64,000 nt of DNA from Pseudacidovorax intermedius (lineage in GTDB: Bacteria; Pseudomonadota; Gammaproteobacteria; Burkholderiales; Burkholderiaceae_C), in contig NZ_QQAV01000001.1 in the NCBI RefSeq assembly GCF_003350475.1, positions 1,356,836-1,420,835 on the forward strand, written 5' to 3'. The notes under the pieces are model-generated. The model saw only the letters and a list, made by a program, of their open reading frames with translations. It had not been told where the DNA came from and did no database searches. Within the stretch, counting starts at the first letter, position 1; every line of letters starts with the position of its first letter. This document shows positions 42,882-51,413 of the stretch, piece after piece. A program made the position numbers and the translations under genes.

Positions 42882-45773
42882 ATGGCCACACAGGAATTCC
42901 GCATCGAAAGCGACTCGCCCGTCAACGGCGAGCTCATGTTCTGGGGCCTGGTCGGCCACGAGGGCCTGAGCCGGCCGGCGGCCTATGAGCTGTCGGTGCT
43001 CTCCAAGGCCAACGACCTGGACGCGCGCGACGTGCTGGGCCATGCCTTCGACGTGGTGGTGGAGTTCCTGGACCCGGGGGGCAACACGCACGAGCGGCAT
43101 TGCCAGGGGCATGCGGTGCGCTTCGCGCGCCTGGGCGCGGTGGGGCGCTACTTCGAGTACCGCATCACCCTGCGCTCCTGGTTCTGGCTGCTGACCAAGC
43201 GCATCAACGCCCGCATCCACCAGGACCGCAGCGTGCTGGAGGTGATGGACGCCACCTTCGAGGACAGCGCCATCAAGCGCTTCAAGAAGACCAAGCCCAG
43301 CGGCGTGGTCGGCGAGCACAAGCCGCGCACCTACTGCGTGCAGTTCGAGGAGAGCGACTACGACTTCATCTCGCGCCTGCTGGAGGACGAGGGCATCTAC
43401 TACTGGTTCGACGCGCACGACGCGCCGGGCACCATGCTGCTGGCCGACGGCGCCGGCACCGCCCACGACAAGCTGCCGGTGGTGCACGAGCTGCCCATGG
43501 CCACGGGCGGCGGCGAGGAGCGCTTCGACGAGATCCTGCGTTGGTGCGATGCGCAGTCGCTGGGCAGTGGCCGCTATGCCTCGCGCGACAGCGACTTCAA
43601 GAAGATCCGCACGGTGCTCAAGTCGGACGCCGACGCCTCCGGCGAGCACGAGTTGAGCGATCTGGAGGTGTTCGAGTTTCCGGGCGGCTACTTCGAGAAC
43701 GGCGCGCTCAACCTCAAGCTGGGTGCACGCATCGACCAGATGGTGTCCGAGCGGCGGCAGCACTGGGCGCTGACGGCCTGGCCCGACGTGGCCGTGGGCC
43801 GCTGCTTCGACTTCAGCGGCGACCCGGACGGCACCCGCGATGGCGCCTACCTGATCGCCGGCTGCACGCTGGTGCTGATGCATCCCGGCTACGAGGGCAT
43901 GGACGCGCCGCCGCGCGACGGAGCGGCCGGGCGCCTGTTGGCGGCGCTGCTGGCCGACGACGCCGTCAACGCCCAGGTGCTGGACGCACTGGGCCGGCTG
44001 GTGGCGGAGGAGCCGCTGCTGCACACCGGGCGGCGCGGGGCGGGCCTGTTCCTGCTCACGGCGCTGCCGGCGGAGACCACCTTCAAGCCGCCGCGGCTCA
44101 CGCCGCGCGTGCGCATGCCCGGGCCGCAGTCGGCCATCGTGGTGGGCGCGCAGGGCAAGGAGCACGACGTGGACGCCTTCGGCCGCGTCAAGGTGCACTT
44201 CCACTGGGACCGCTACGACGAGAGCAACGAGAAGTCCACCTGCTGGATCCGCGTGTCGCAACCCTGGGCCGGCAAGGGCTGGGGCGGCTACTTCGCGCCG
44301 CGCATCGGGCAGGAGGTGGTGGTCGACTTCCTCAATGGCGACCCGGACCGGCCGCTGATCATGGGCCGCGTCTACAACGACGACCAGCCCATTCCCTATC
44401 CCAGCGCCACGCAGAGCGGCTTCAAGACGCGCTCCACGCCCGGCGGCGGCCCCTCGAACTACAACGAGATCATGTTCGAGGACAAGAAGGGCGCCGAGCT
44501 GGTCAACATCCATGCCGAGCGCAACATGTCGACCTCGGTGGAGGTGGACGACTCGGTGAGCGTGGGCCGCGACCAGAGCGAGACGGTGGACCGCGACCGC
44601 ACGTCGAAGGTCGGCCGCAACGAGACCACGGTGGTGGTCGAGAAGCAGGAGAACACCGTCGGCCAGCGCCAGGTCAACACCATCGGCGGCGGCGGGCAGC
44701 TCACGCAGGTGGCGGGCTTCCAGGAGAACATCTACCACGCCGGCCAGAAGACCTCGGTCAAGGGCATGCAGGGCCTGATCGTCACGGCCAACCAGGACGT
44801 GGCCATCGGCGGCTTCCAGAAGACGGCCATCGGCGCCAACATGGACGTGGGCATTGCCGGCTTCCACACGGTGTCGGTGGGCTCGGACACGGCCTTCATC
44901 ACCAACGGCAACACCAAGATCCAGTCCGGCGGCGACCACAACGACGTGACCAATGGCAAGCACGCCATCATGGCCAACGAGGTCAAGATCGTCAGCAACT
45001 CGAACGTGACGACGATGGCGGTGGCCAACATCGACGCGACCTCGGTGGGCTCCAACACCACGGTGCTGGGCGCCAACTCCAGCGGCTACATCGGCACCAA
45101 CAGCGAGGCCAACATCGGCATCGCGCGCTCCACCTTCATGGGCATGAGCATGGAGAACGCGCTGGCGATGAGCATCTCGAACTTCGCGGGCATCCAGATG
45201 GAGAACGTGCTCGCGGTGAAGCTCGCGAACAGCGCCGGGCCCAACCTCACCACCGAGGCCCTGTGGGTGGACATCTCCCCCATGAAGATCCTGCAGGCGG
45301 GCGCGCCGAGCGCGGCAGCCGCCGCGGCCGCGTCGCAGGCCGGCGCCATCGTGGCGGCCGTGATGGGGGTTGGCGCGGTCATCCGCGGTGCGTTCGATGT
45401 GGCCGCCACGATCAAGCAGTACGTGGATGCGGCCAAGGCGCTGGAGGACGCCGCCAAGGAGGCGAAGGCCCAGGGCCTCACCGATCTGTCCGGCCGCCTG
45501 GACCGCATGGCGACGACGGCCCGGTTGCGCGCGGTCGAAGGCGGCGCAGCCGCCGTCAATCCCGGTGCGCTGGCCGTGGTCGTGGCGGGCGAGAGCGTCA
45601 ACTCCGACGTGGGCATGGCCAAGACCGTGTGGGACACGGTGACCGGCGCCGAGGAGGCCGGCCCCGCCAGTGCAGGCCTGGACGGCCCGGCCAAGCCGGG
45701 CGTGCCGCCCATGCCCGACTTGCCGGCCATGCCCGAGATGCCCAAGCCCTATCAGCCGCCCGGGGGGCAGTGA
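42882..45773 (+). CDS. vgrG: T6SS spike protein VgrG (TssI)
   Basis: A 963-residue VgrG. The gp27-like head starts with FRIESDSPVNGELMFWG and includes DEGIYYWF near residue 170, followed by the gp5-like OB fold (VGAQGKEHDVDAFGRVKVHF, WAGKGWGGYFAPRIGQEV split along ~420-490) and a long beta-prism of Val/Gly/Asn repeats to ~800. An extra C-terminal ~160 residues contain an Ala/Gly-rich hydrophobic segment (AAAAAASQAGAIVAAVMGV), an amphipathic helix and a Met-Pro-rich tail (PMPDLPAMPEMPKPY), which probably serves to dock cargo or adaptor. The start is the ATG at 42882. The adaptor gene starts 6 bases after the stop. Confidence 0.96.
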   Translation: MATQEFRIESDSPVNGELMFWGLVGHEGLSRPAAYELSVLSKANDLDARDVLGHAFDVVVEFLDPGGNTHERHCQGHAVRFARLGAVGRYFEYRITLRSWFWLLTKRINARIHQDRSVLEVMDATFEDSAIKRFKKTKPSGVVGEHKPRTYCVQFEESDYDFISRLLEDEGIYYWFDAHDAPGTMLLADGAGTAHDKLPVVHELPMATGGGEERFDEILRWCDAQSLGSGRYASRDSDFKKIRTVLKSDADASGEHELSDLEVFEFPGGYFENGALNLKLGARIDQMVSERRQHWALTAWPDVAVGRCFDFSGDPDGTRDGAYLIAGCTLVLMHPGYEGMDAPPRDGAAGRLLAALLADDAVNAQVLDALGRLVAEEPLLHTGRRGAGLFLLTALPAETTFKPPRLTPRVRMPGPQSAIVVGAQGKEHDVDAFGRVKVHFHWDRYDESNEKSTCWIRVSQPWAGKGWGGYFAPRIGQEVVVDFLNGDPDRPLIMGRVYNDDQPIPYPSATQSGFKTRSTPGGGPSNYNEIMFEDKKGAELVNIHAERNMSTSVEVDDSVSVGRDQSETVDRDRTSKVGRNETTVVVEKQENTVGQRQVNTIGGGGQLTQVAGFQENIYHAGQKTSVKGMQGLIVTANQDVAIGGFQKTAIGANMDVGIAGFHTVSVGSDTAFITNGNTKIQSGGDHNDVTNGKHAIMANEVKIVSNSNVTTMAVANIDATSVGSNTTVLGANSSGYIGTNSEANIGIARSTFMGMSMENALAMSISNFAGIQMENVLAVKLANSAGPNLTTEALWVDISPMKILQAGAPSAAAAAAASQAGAIVAAVMGVGAVIRGAFDVAATIKQYVDAAKALEDAAKEAKAQGLTDLSGRLDRMATTARLRAVEGGAAAVNPGALAVVVAGESVNSDVGMAKTVWDTVTGAEEAGPASAGLDGPAKPGVPPMPDLPAMPEMPKPYQPPGGQ

Positions 45774-45779
45774 GCACCG

Positions 45780-48371
45780 ATGCAGGTCCACAAGCCCATG
45801 TCGCTGGGGCTCGCCACGCGCCCCATCGAATACCGCCGCCGCTTTGGCCTGTGCATCACGGCCAGCCTGCACATTCCCTTTGCCCAGGCCGAAGGCGGCA
45901 CCCTGTGGGGCGAGCAGTCGATGTGGAGCTTCCTGGCCGAGGAGATGGCCGTGCCCCTGATCGACGAGGGCATCGCCAAGCTCACCCCCGAGTTCCTGGT
46001 GCACGGCCGCGCCCATGCCGATCCCGCGCGCCCTGGCGCCTGCGCGGTGCGGGCGCAGGTGGGCCCGCTGCAGAAGACGCTGCTGGTCTTCGGCGAGCGG
46101 CACTGGCACGGCGATCGGCCCAGCGCCCCGCAGCCCTTCGAGTCCCTGCCGCTGGACTGGGCCCATGCCTACGGCGGCGCCGACTTCGCGCTCAACCCTG
46201 CGGGCCGGGGCCGCACGGCCGTGGACGGCGTGCACTGGCTGCCCAACATCGAGTCGCCCGCGGCGCGGCTGCAGCAGCCCGACCAGGCCGTGCCGCCCGC
46301 CGGCTTCGGCGCGCTCGAACCCCTGCACCCGTGGCGCGCCGCGCACCGCGGCACCTACGACGAGACCTACCTGCGCGAGCATGCACCCGGCTTCGCGCCC
46401 GACCTGGACTGGCGCCACTTCAACATGGCGCCGCCGGACCAGTGGTTCGAGCAGCCGCTGCGTGGCGACGAGGCCTTCGCCTTCGACCACCTGCATCCCA
46501 CCCGGCCCCGCGTGGAAGGCCGGCTGCCCGGGCTGCGGGCGCGCGTCTTCGCCGACTACGCACTGGCGGGCGGCGAGACCCGGCTGCGCGAGGTGCCGCT
46601 GCGGCTGACCACGCTGTGGTTCTTTCCGCACGCGGAGCGGGCCATCGCCCTGTTCCAGGGACTGGCCGAGATCGCCACCGACGATGGCAGCGACATCCGC
46701 TGTCTGCTGGGTGCCGTGGAGCGCGTCGGCGCACCGCGGGACGATGCCCACTATGCCGCCGTGCTGGACAAGCGGGCCGACCCGGCCATGGGGGCCCTGC
46801 AGGCGCTCAACGACGCGGACCTGTTGCCCGAGGGCCTGGACGACCTGGACCCCGACGCCGAACTGCGCAAGCAGGCCTTCGCGGGCGACCAGCTGCAGGC
46901 CGAAGCCCAGCGCCGCCGCGCGGAGTCCGAAGTCACCCTGGCGAGGGCGCAGGCCCGCGCCCTCGGCAGGGATCCGGACGCGCTGGGGTTGCGGATGCCG
47001 CCGGTGGACCGTGCGCCGACGCGGCCGGCCGAACTGGTGGCCTACCTGGAGCGTCAGCAGAAGGAGGCGCAGCGTCAGCACTGGGCCATGCTCGACGACG
47101 TGTTGACGCAGGCCGAGAAGGCGCTGGAGATGGCCGCCCGCCAGAAGCTGGACTTGCCCGCGCTGGCGCATCGTGGGCCGCCGCGCTTCAATGCCGAGGA
47201 GCGCCTGGCCGAGATGGCGGCGCTGGCCCAGGGCCGGGCCTTCGACCGGCCAGGCATGCACGCCGGCCTGGTCCGGCAGGAGGCGGCCGAGCGCATGGGC
47301 TACCTGCAGTCGGCCCATGCCCAGCTGCCTGCCGCGCCCATGGCGCCTGCGCCCGCCCGCGCGCTGCGCGCCGAGATCGAGCGCGCCGTGGCGGTCGGCC
47401 TGCGTCAGTTCGCGCGGATGGACCTGACGGGCGCCGACCTGTCGGGCCTGGACCTGCGTGGCTGCGACTTCTCCGGCGCCTGGCTGGAGAGTGCCAACCT
47501 CTCGCAGGCCAACATCTCCGGCGCCGACTTCACGGCCGCCGTGCTGGCGCATGCGGACCTGCGGGGCGTGGTCGCCGTCGGCACCCGGCTGATGGGCGCC
47601 AACCTGGGCCGGGCGCGGCTGTCCGGCGCGGTCTTCGACGAGGCCCAGCTCGAGCAGGCCACGCTGATGCACTGCGGGTTCGGCGACACGCAGTGGCGGC
47701 GCGCCACCCTGACGGGTGCGATGCTGTTCGAGAGCCAGTGGGGCCGGGTGGACTGGACCGGTGCGGTGGCGCCGGGCCAGACCTTCCACAAGCTCGACCT
47801 CCAGGGCCTGGTGCTGGCCGAGGCCGACCTCACGGCCGCGACCTTCATCGAATGCGCGCTCGATGGCGTGGACCTGCGGGGCGCCCGCCTGTCGCAGGCC
47901 ACCTTCATGGGGTGCCGGCTGGCCGGGGCCCGCCTGGGCGGCGCACTGCTCGATGGCGCGGTCTTCGCACAGCAATGCGATGCCGCCGGCGCCGATTTCA
48001 GCCAGGCGCGGCTGGTCGGTGCCAACCTGGGCAGCATGGGCCTGGCGGGCGCGCGCTTCGCGCAGTCGCGGCTGGACGGGGCCTTCCTGTGCGAGGCCGA
48101 CTGCACCGGTGCCGACCTGCGCCTGGCGAGCGCGCAGGGCGCCCTGCTGCGGCGCACGCGGCTGCGGGGTGCGCAGATGGCCGGCATCAACCTCAAGGAC
48201 GCCGTGCTCCAGCATGCCGACCTGCGCGGTGCCGATCTGCGCCGCAGCAACCTCTTTGCCGCCGACCTGTCGCGCGTGCGGCTCGACGGCGACGTGCGGC
48301 TGGAGGGCGCACTGCTCACCCGTGCACGCACCTGGCCGCGGCTGACGCCGCAACAGCAGGAGGCGGCATGA
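45780..48371 (+). CDS. DUF2169 T6SS adaptor fused to pentapeptide repeats
   Basis: An 863-residue protein. The first ~330 residues are a DUF2169 domain (LATRPIEYRRRFGLCIT, LTTLWFFPHAERAIALFQG), a family of T6SS adaptors that load cargo onto VgrG/PAAR. A helical, charged linker (~360-540) follows, and then ~300 residues of pentapeptide repeats (A[DN]L-type, for example ADLSGLDLRGCDFSGAWLES), forming a right-handed quadrilateral beta-helix. The arrangement makes this a scaffold rather than an enzyme. It directly follows vgrG and precedes a second pentapeptide protein, DUF3540 and the PAAR-like tip, consistent with a spike-loading set. Confidence 0.92.
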   Translation: MQVHKPMSLGLATRPIEYRRRFGLCITASLHIPFAQAEGGTLWGEQSMWSFLAEEMAVPLIDEGIAKLTPEFLVHGRAHADPARPGACAVRAQVGPLQKTLLVFGERHWHGDRPSAPQPFESLPLDWAHAYGGADFALNPAGRGRTAVDGVHWLPNIESPAARLQQPDQAVPPAGFGALEPLHPWRAAHRGTYDETYLREHAPGFAPDLDWRHFNMAPPDQWFEQPLRGDEAFAFDHLHPTRPRVEGRLPGLRARVFADYALAGGETRLREVPLRLTTLWFFPHAERAIALFQGLAEIATDDGSDIRCLLGAVERVGAPRDDAHYAAVLDKRADPAMGALQALNDADLLPEGLDDLDPDAELRKQAFAGDQLQAEAQRRRAESEVTLARAQARALGRDPDALGLRMPPVDRAPTRPAELVAYLERQQKEAQRQHWAMLDDVLTQAEKALEMAARQKLDLPALAHRGPPRFNAEERLAEMAALAQGRAFDRPGMHAGLVRQEAAERMGYLQSAHAQLPAAPMAPAPARALRAEIERAVAVGLRQFARMDLTGADLSGLDLRGCDFSGAWLESANLSQANISGADFTAAVLAHADLRGVVAVGTRLMGANLGRARLSGAVFDEAQLEQATLMHCGFGDTQWRRATLTGAMLFESQWGRVDWTGAVAPGQTFHKLDLQGLVLAEADLTAATFIECALDGVDLRGARLSQATFMGCRLAGARLGGALLDGAVFAQQCDAAGADFSQARLVGANLGSMGLAGARFAQSRLDGAFLCEADCTGADLRLASAQGALLRRTRLRGAQMAGINLKDAVLQHADLRGADLRRSNLFAADLSRVRLDGDVRLEGALLTRARTWPRLTPQQQEAA

Positions 48372-48375
48372 CCCG

Positions 48376-49518
48376 GTGCGCCTTCCTTTGCCACTGCACC
48401 TGGCCGAGCCGGGGCCGCACGCAGCCGCCTCGGCGGACGCGGAATGGGGGGCGGCCGCTGTGACACTGTCCCTGCACACCCTGTCCGCGGCCGTGGCCGT
48501 CGGCGAACTGATCGAGGCACTGGATCTGCGCAAGGGCGCCTACGGCCGGGCCGACCTGGGGGGCGGCATCTTCAGCCGGTGCCAGTTCGGCGAGGCCGAC
48601 CTGCGCGAGGCAGACCTGCGCGAATGCGTCTTCGACCAGTGCGACCTGCGCGGCGTGCTGATGGCGGGCGCGCTGCTGCGCAAGGCGGTGTTCAACCGCT
48701 GCCGGATGGACCATGCGGACCTGCGGTCCGCGATGCTGCACGGCGCGGTGCTCACCGAGTGCCAGGCCCCGCATGCCCAGCTGGGCCAGGCCCAGCTGTC
48801 GATGGCCCTGGTGAGCAAGACGCGCCTGGACCACGCGGTGCTGCGCGGGGCCGACCTGGACGCCGCCACCTTCAGCGAGACCAGTCTGCTGGACGTGGCC
48901 GCCGAAGAGGCGGTGTGGCGCCAGACGACGCTCTACCAGTGCGGCATGCAGCACATGAGCTGGCGCGGCGCCCGCCTGGAGCGCGTGGCCTTCGTCGGGG
49001 CGGTGCTGGCCGGCATGGACTTCAGCGGACTGGCGCTGCAGGGCTGCCAGTTCCTGCAGGCCGATCTGCGTGGCGCGGACTTCAGCGAAGCCCTGATCGC
49101 CGGATGCAACTTCCAGCAGGCCAGGCTGGACCAGACCCGCTTCGCGCGCGTGCGGGGCAGCCATGCGCTCTTCTGCCAGGCCGAAGGCAGCCAGGTGGAT
49201 TTCCGCGAGGCGCAGCTGCGACAGGCACTGTTCACCGGCGCGCAGCTGCCGGGCGCCTGCTTTGCCGGCGCCGACCTGTTCCAGGTGCACCTGGCCGGCG
49301 CCGCGCTCGCCGGTGCCGACCTGCGGGGCGCCGAGCTGGCCCATGCCGACCTGCGTCATGCGGACCTGACCCAGGCCGACCTGCGTGGCGCGGGCCTGAT
49401 GCGCACGGTGCTGCATGGTGCCCGCACCGAGGGCGCGCAGATGAGCGACCGTGCACGCGCGCTCGAGACCGATCCCGATCTGGCCCAGGCCGAACAATGG
49501 CAGCCCGTCGCGGGCTGA
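48376..49518 (+). CDS. Pentapeptide-repeat protein of the VgrG cassette
   Basis: A protein of up to 380 residues consisting almost wholly of pentapeptide repeats (FGEADLREADLRECVFDQCD and similar) with one interruption around residues 170-190. The start is ambiguous. GTG at 48376 gives 380 residues. GTG at 48460 gives 352 and overlaps (GTGA) the stop of a 31-codon mini-frame 48368-48463, which has the better ribosome binding site AGGAGG and overlaps the previous stop. It is similar in style to the C-terminal half of the preceding adaptor, so it probably arose from it or pairs with it. No catalytic motif is seen. Possible roles are a structural partner of the adaptor or, less likely, a DNA-mimic effector. 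Confidence 0.87.
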   Translation: MRLPLPLHLAEPGPHAAASADAEWGAAAVTLSLHTLSAAVAVGELIEALDLRKGAYGRADLGGGIFSRCQFGEADLREADLRECVFDQCDLRGVLMAGALLRKAVFNRCRMDHADLRSAMLHGAVLTECQAPHAQLGQAQLSMALVSKTRLDHAVLRGADLDAATFSETSLLDVAAEEAVWRQTTLYQCGMQHMSWRGARLERVAFVGAVLAGMDFSGLALQGCQFLQADLRGADFSEALIAGCNFQQARLDQTRFARVRGSHALFCQAEGSQVDFREAQLRQALFTGAQLPGACFAGADLFQVHLAGAALAGADLRGAELAHADLRHADLTQADLRGAGLMRTVLHGARTEGAQMSDRARALETDPDLAQAEQWQPVAG

Positions 49519-49535
49519 ATCCCAGGAGCAACCCC

Positions 49536-50216
49536 ATGTCCCCGAGCCCCCGCGCGGCAGCGCGTCCCTCTTCCCCCAGCCCCTCCGCCGCGACGGCCTC
49601 TCGCGCGGCCAAGGCCATCGATGCCGAATGGTGCGTGGGCGTGGTCACGGCATCCGGTGCCGAAGGGCTGGCGGTGGTCAGTGGTGGCCTGCAGGCCCAG
49701 GCCCGGCGCGCGGTGGGCTGCCTGCTGGCGCCGCGGTCCGGCGACACGGTGGCCTGCCTGCGCGTGGCGCCCGCGCAGTGGTGGGTCATGAACGTGCTGC
49801 AGCGCGACGAATCGGACGCGCCCCATCTGCTCAGCCTGCCCGGGGACGCCCTGCTGCAGGCGGAGGGCGGCACGCTGTCGTTGCAGGCCGAAGCGCTGGA
49901 CCTGCGCGCCGGCCGCAGCCTGGCCATCACCGCGCCGCAGGCCCAGGTGGCGGTGGACGGTGCCGACGTGGTCGGACGCCAACTGCGCGTGAGCGCCGGC
50001 GTGCTCAAGCTGGTGGGCTCGGTGCTGTCGACGGTGATGGAGCGTGTGCAGCATCACAGCCGCCACTATCTGCGCCGCACCGAGGGACTGGACCAGGTGC
50101 ATGCCACCCACCTGAACTGCGAGGCCGAGCAGACCCTGCGGCTGTCGGGCGAGCACGCGCTGGTCAATGGCGAGAAGCTGGTGAAGGCGCGGGGCGCGCA
50201 GATCCACTTCGGCTGA
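49536..50216 (+). CDS. DUF3540 T6SS-associated protein
   Basis: A 226-residue protein. A Ser/Ala/Pro-rich N-terminus of ~35 residues is followed by a beta-rich domain with the DUF3540 pattern: VGCLLAPRSGDTVACLR, then repeated strands (LSLQAEALDLRAGRSLAITA) and a C-terminal segment with MERVQHHSRHYLRR and HATHLNCEAEQTLRLSGEHALVNGEK. The strand repeats resemble the VgrG beta-prism, so it may extend or cap the spike. Such genes usually sit between DUF2169 and DUF4150/PAAR genes, exactly as here. GGAG lies upstream of the ATG at 49536. Confidence 0.88.
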   Translation: MSPSPRAAARPSSPSPSAATASRAAKAIDAEWCVGVVTASGAEGLAVVSGGLQAQARRAVGCLLAPRSGDTVACLRVAPAQWWVMNVLQRDESDAPHLLSLPGDALLQAEGGTLSLQAEALDLRAGRSLAITAPQAQVAVDGADVVGRQLRVSAGVLKLVGSVLSTVMERVQHHSRHYLRRTEGLDQVHATHLNCEAEQTLRLSGEHALVNGEKLVKARGAQIHFG

Positions 50217-50245
50217 CGCCTTTCATCCCCATCGAGGAGCGCCGC

Positions 50246-50641
50246 ATGTTCGCCAACTGCCAGGTCATGGGAACCGACATGGGCTTCCCCGACGTCTGCC
50301 TCACACCGGCGGTGCCCTCGCCGATCCCGGTGCCGTATCCCAACATCGCCATGGGGCCGATGGCCATCCCCAACTGCCCGACCATCCTCATCATGGGCGG
50401 GCCGGCGCACAACCTGGGCACCACCATTCCCATGACCAATGGCGACAACGCGGGCGTGCTGCTGGGCGTGGCCTCGGGCACGGTGATGGGGCCGAGCCGG
50501 CACCTCACCGGCGCGTTCACCGTGCTGCTGCAAGGCATGCCGGCCTCCCGGCTGACCAGCATGTCGCTGCAGAACAGCACCAACTGCCCGGGCGTGCGCG
50601 TGGTGCCGAGCCAGCCGGTGGTGCTGCTGCTCGCGCCCTGA
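50246..50641 (+). CDS. PAAR-like (DUF4150) spike tip protein
   Basis: A 131-residue PAAR-like protein of the DUF4150 type. It shows DVCLTPAVPSPIPVPYPN, the Pro-rich opening of this family, then GPAHNLGTTIPMTNGD and GVASGTVMGPSRHLTGAFTVL. It should cap the VgrG trimer as the sharp tip. It has no toxin extension, so cargo is probably carried through the adaptor proteins. GAGGAGC precedes the ATG. It is the last gene of the long forward operon; a reverse-strand lipoprotein gene ends 5 bases beyond its stop. Confidence 0.92.
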   Translation: MFANCQVMGTDMGFPDVCLTPAVPSPIPVPYPNIAMGPMAIPNCPTILIMGGPAHNLGTTIPMTNGDNAGVLLGVASGTVMGPSRHLTGAFTVLLQGMPASRLTSMSLQNSTNCPGVRVVPSQPVVLLLAP

Positions 50642-50646
50642 GAGCC

Positions 50647-51219
50647 TCAGCGCGGCGGCGGCGGCGTCCACTCGCGCGCGATGTCCTGCGGCGTCTTGGC
50701 CGGCGGGAAGTACAGCGACTCGCGCCGGTCCCAGTCGAGGCGCACCACGCTGTGGGCGAACTGCCGCAGCTCGTTGGACGCCGCCGTCGTCGATGCCTCG
50801 CGCTCGCGCCCATCGGTCAGCACCTCGCGCACCTGGCCCGTCTCGAAGCGCACGCGCATCACCAGTGGCGGGGCCGTGCCGTAGAGGCACCGCAGCCCGC
50901 TGTACACGTCCTGGATCTGTTCGCCGGAGCGCAGCCGCACGTCGTACTCGAGCAGGTTGCTCTTGGTGCGGTTGCCGGGGCCGTAGCGGCAGCGCGCCAC
51001 CACTTCGTCGATCTCGCCGAGCCAGGCGCGGGCCTGCTGCGGGGCCTGGGGCAGCAGGCCGGGCGCCCACACGGGGTTCATGCGGCCGATCTCGGCGTCG
51101 ATGGCCTTCTGCAGCAGGTCGGCCAGCACGGGGTTCGGCGTGTCGCCGGGTTGCTCACGGTCGCCGCCGCGGCCCTGGCAGGCGCCGAGCAAGGCGGACA
51201 GGAGGGTCAGGAGGCCCAT
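50647..51219 (-). CDS. Hypothetical lipoprotein convergent with the PAAR-like gene
   Basis: A 190-residue lipoprotein. The ATG at 51219 with GGAG 7 bases upstream gives an N-terminus MGLLTLLSALLGACQG with lipobox LLGAC at ~residue 10-14; the frame is open further upstream but that part looks non-coding. The mature part is soluble, with a Cys pair (VARCRYG and LRCLYG) that could form a disulfide. The family is not recognised. It interrupts the T6SS locus on the opposite strand and shares an intergenic promoter region with fha. A periplasmic immunity or T6SS accessory role is possible but only by location. Confidence 0.75.
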   Translation of the reverse strand: MGLLTLLSALLGACQGRGGDREQPGDTPNPVLADLLQKAIDAEIGRMNPVWAPGLLPQAPQQARAWLGEIDEVVARCRYGPGNRTKSNLLEYDVRLRSGEQIQDVYSGLRCLYGTAPPLVMRVRFETGQVREVLTDGREREASTTAASNELRQFAHSVVRLDWDRRESLYFPPAKTPQDIAREWTPPPPR

Positions 51220-51255
51220 GGTTCGACTCCTTGAAAGCAACGGCGGCATGCGCCG

Positions 51256-51285
51256 ATTAGACGATCCGGGCGGTGCGTTTTCCAA
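51256..51285 (-). promoter_or_regulatory. Candidate sigma70 promoter for the reverse lipoprotein gene
   Basis: On the reverse strand, TTGGAA (51285-51280) and TCTAAT (51261-51256) are separated by 18 bases. The -10 matches five of six consensus positions. The predicted start of transcription lies about 30 bases before the ATG at 51219. Confidence 0.4.
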
Positions 51286-51325
51286 AGCCCTGCGCACGGG
51301 CGACGGCATACCTCTTCCGGCGAGA

Positions 51326-51354
51326 TTGCCAAGGCGTCGGGCCCTATGAATACT
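51326..51354 (+). promoter_or_regulatory. Candidate sigma70 promoter for fha-pppA
   Basis: TTGCCA (51326-51331, five of six) and AATACT (51349-51354, four of six) are separated by 17 bases. The predicted leader before the fha ATG at 51414 is about 50 bases. A separate promoter for the Fha-phosphatase pair would allow it to be set independently of the kinase operon. Confidence 0.42.
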
Positions 51355-51413
51355 GGCCCGCACATCGGCGAGCGGCGGCCTCGCCGCCTTCGCGCGCAGC
51401 GGGAGCCCCATTC

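Noticed and set aside
43100-48463. Forward open frame of ~1787 codons overlapping vgrG and the adaptor in another frame
   Set aside because: Product is Arg/Gly/Pro-rich shadow sequence. Only its last 31 codons (from 48368) have a sensible start and ribosome binding site, noted separately.
42708-48533. Reverse-strand open frame of ~1941 codons opposite vgrG and the adaptor genes
   Set aside because: Low-complexity Arg/His/Val/Gly composition and no start context; it crosses several well-supported forward genes.
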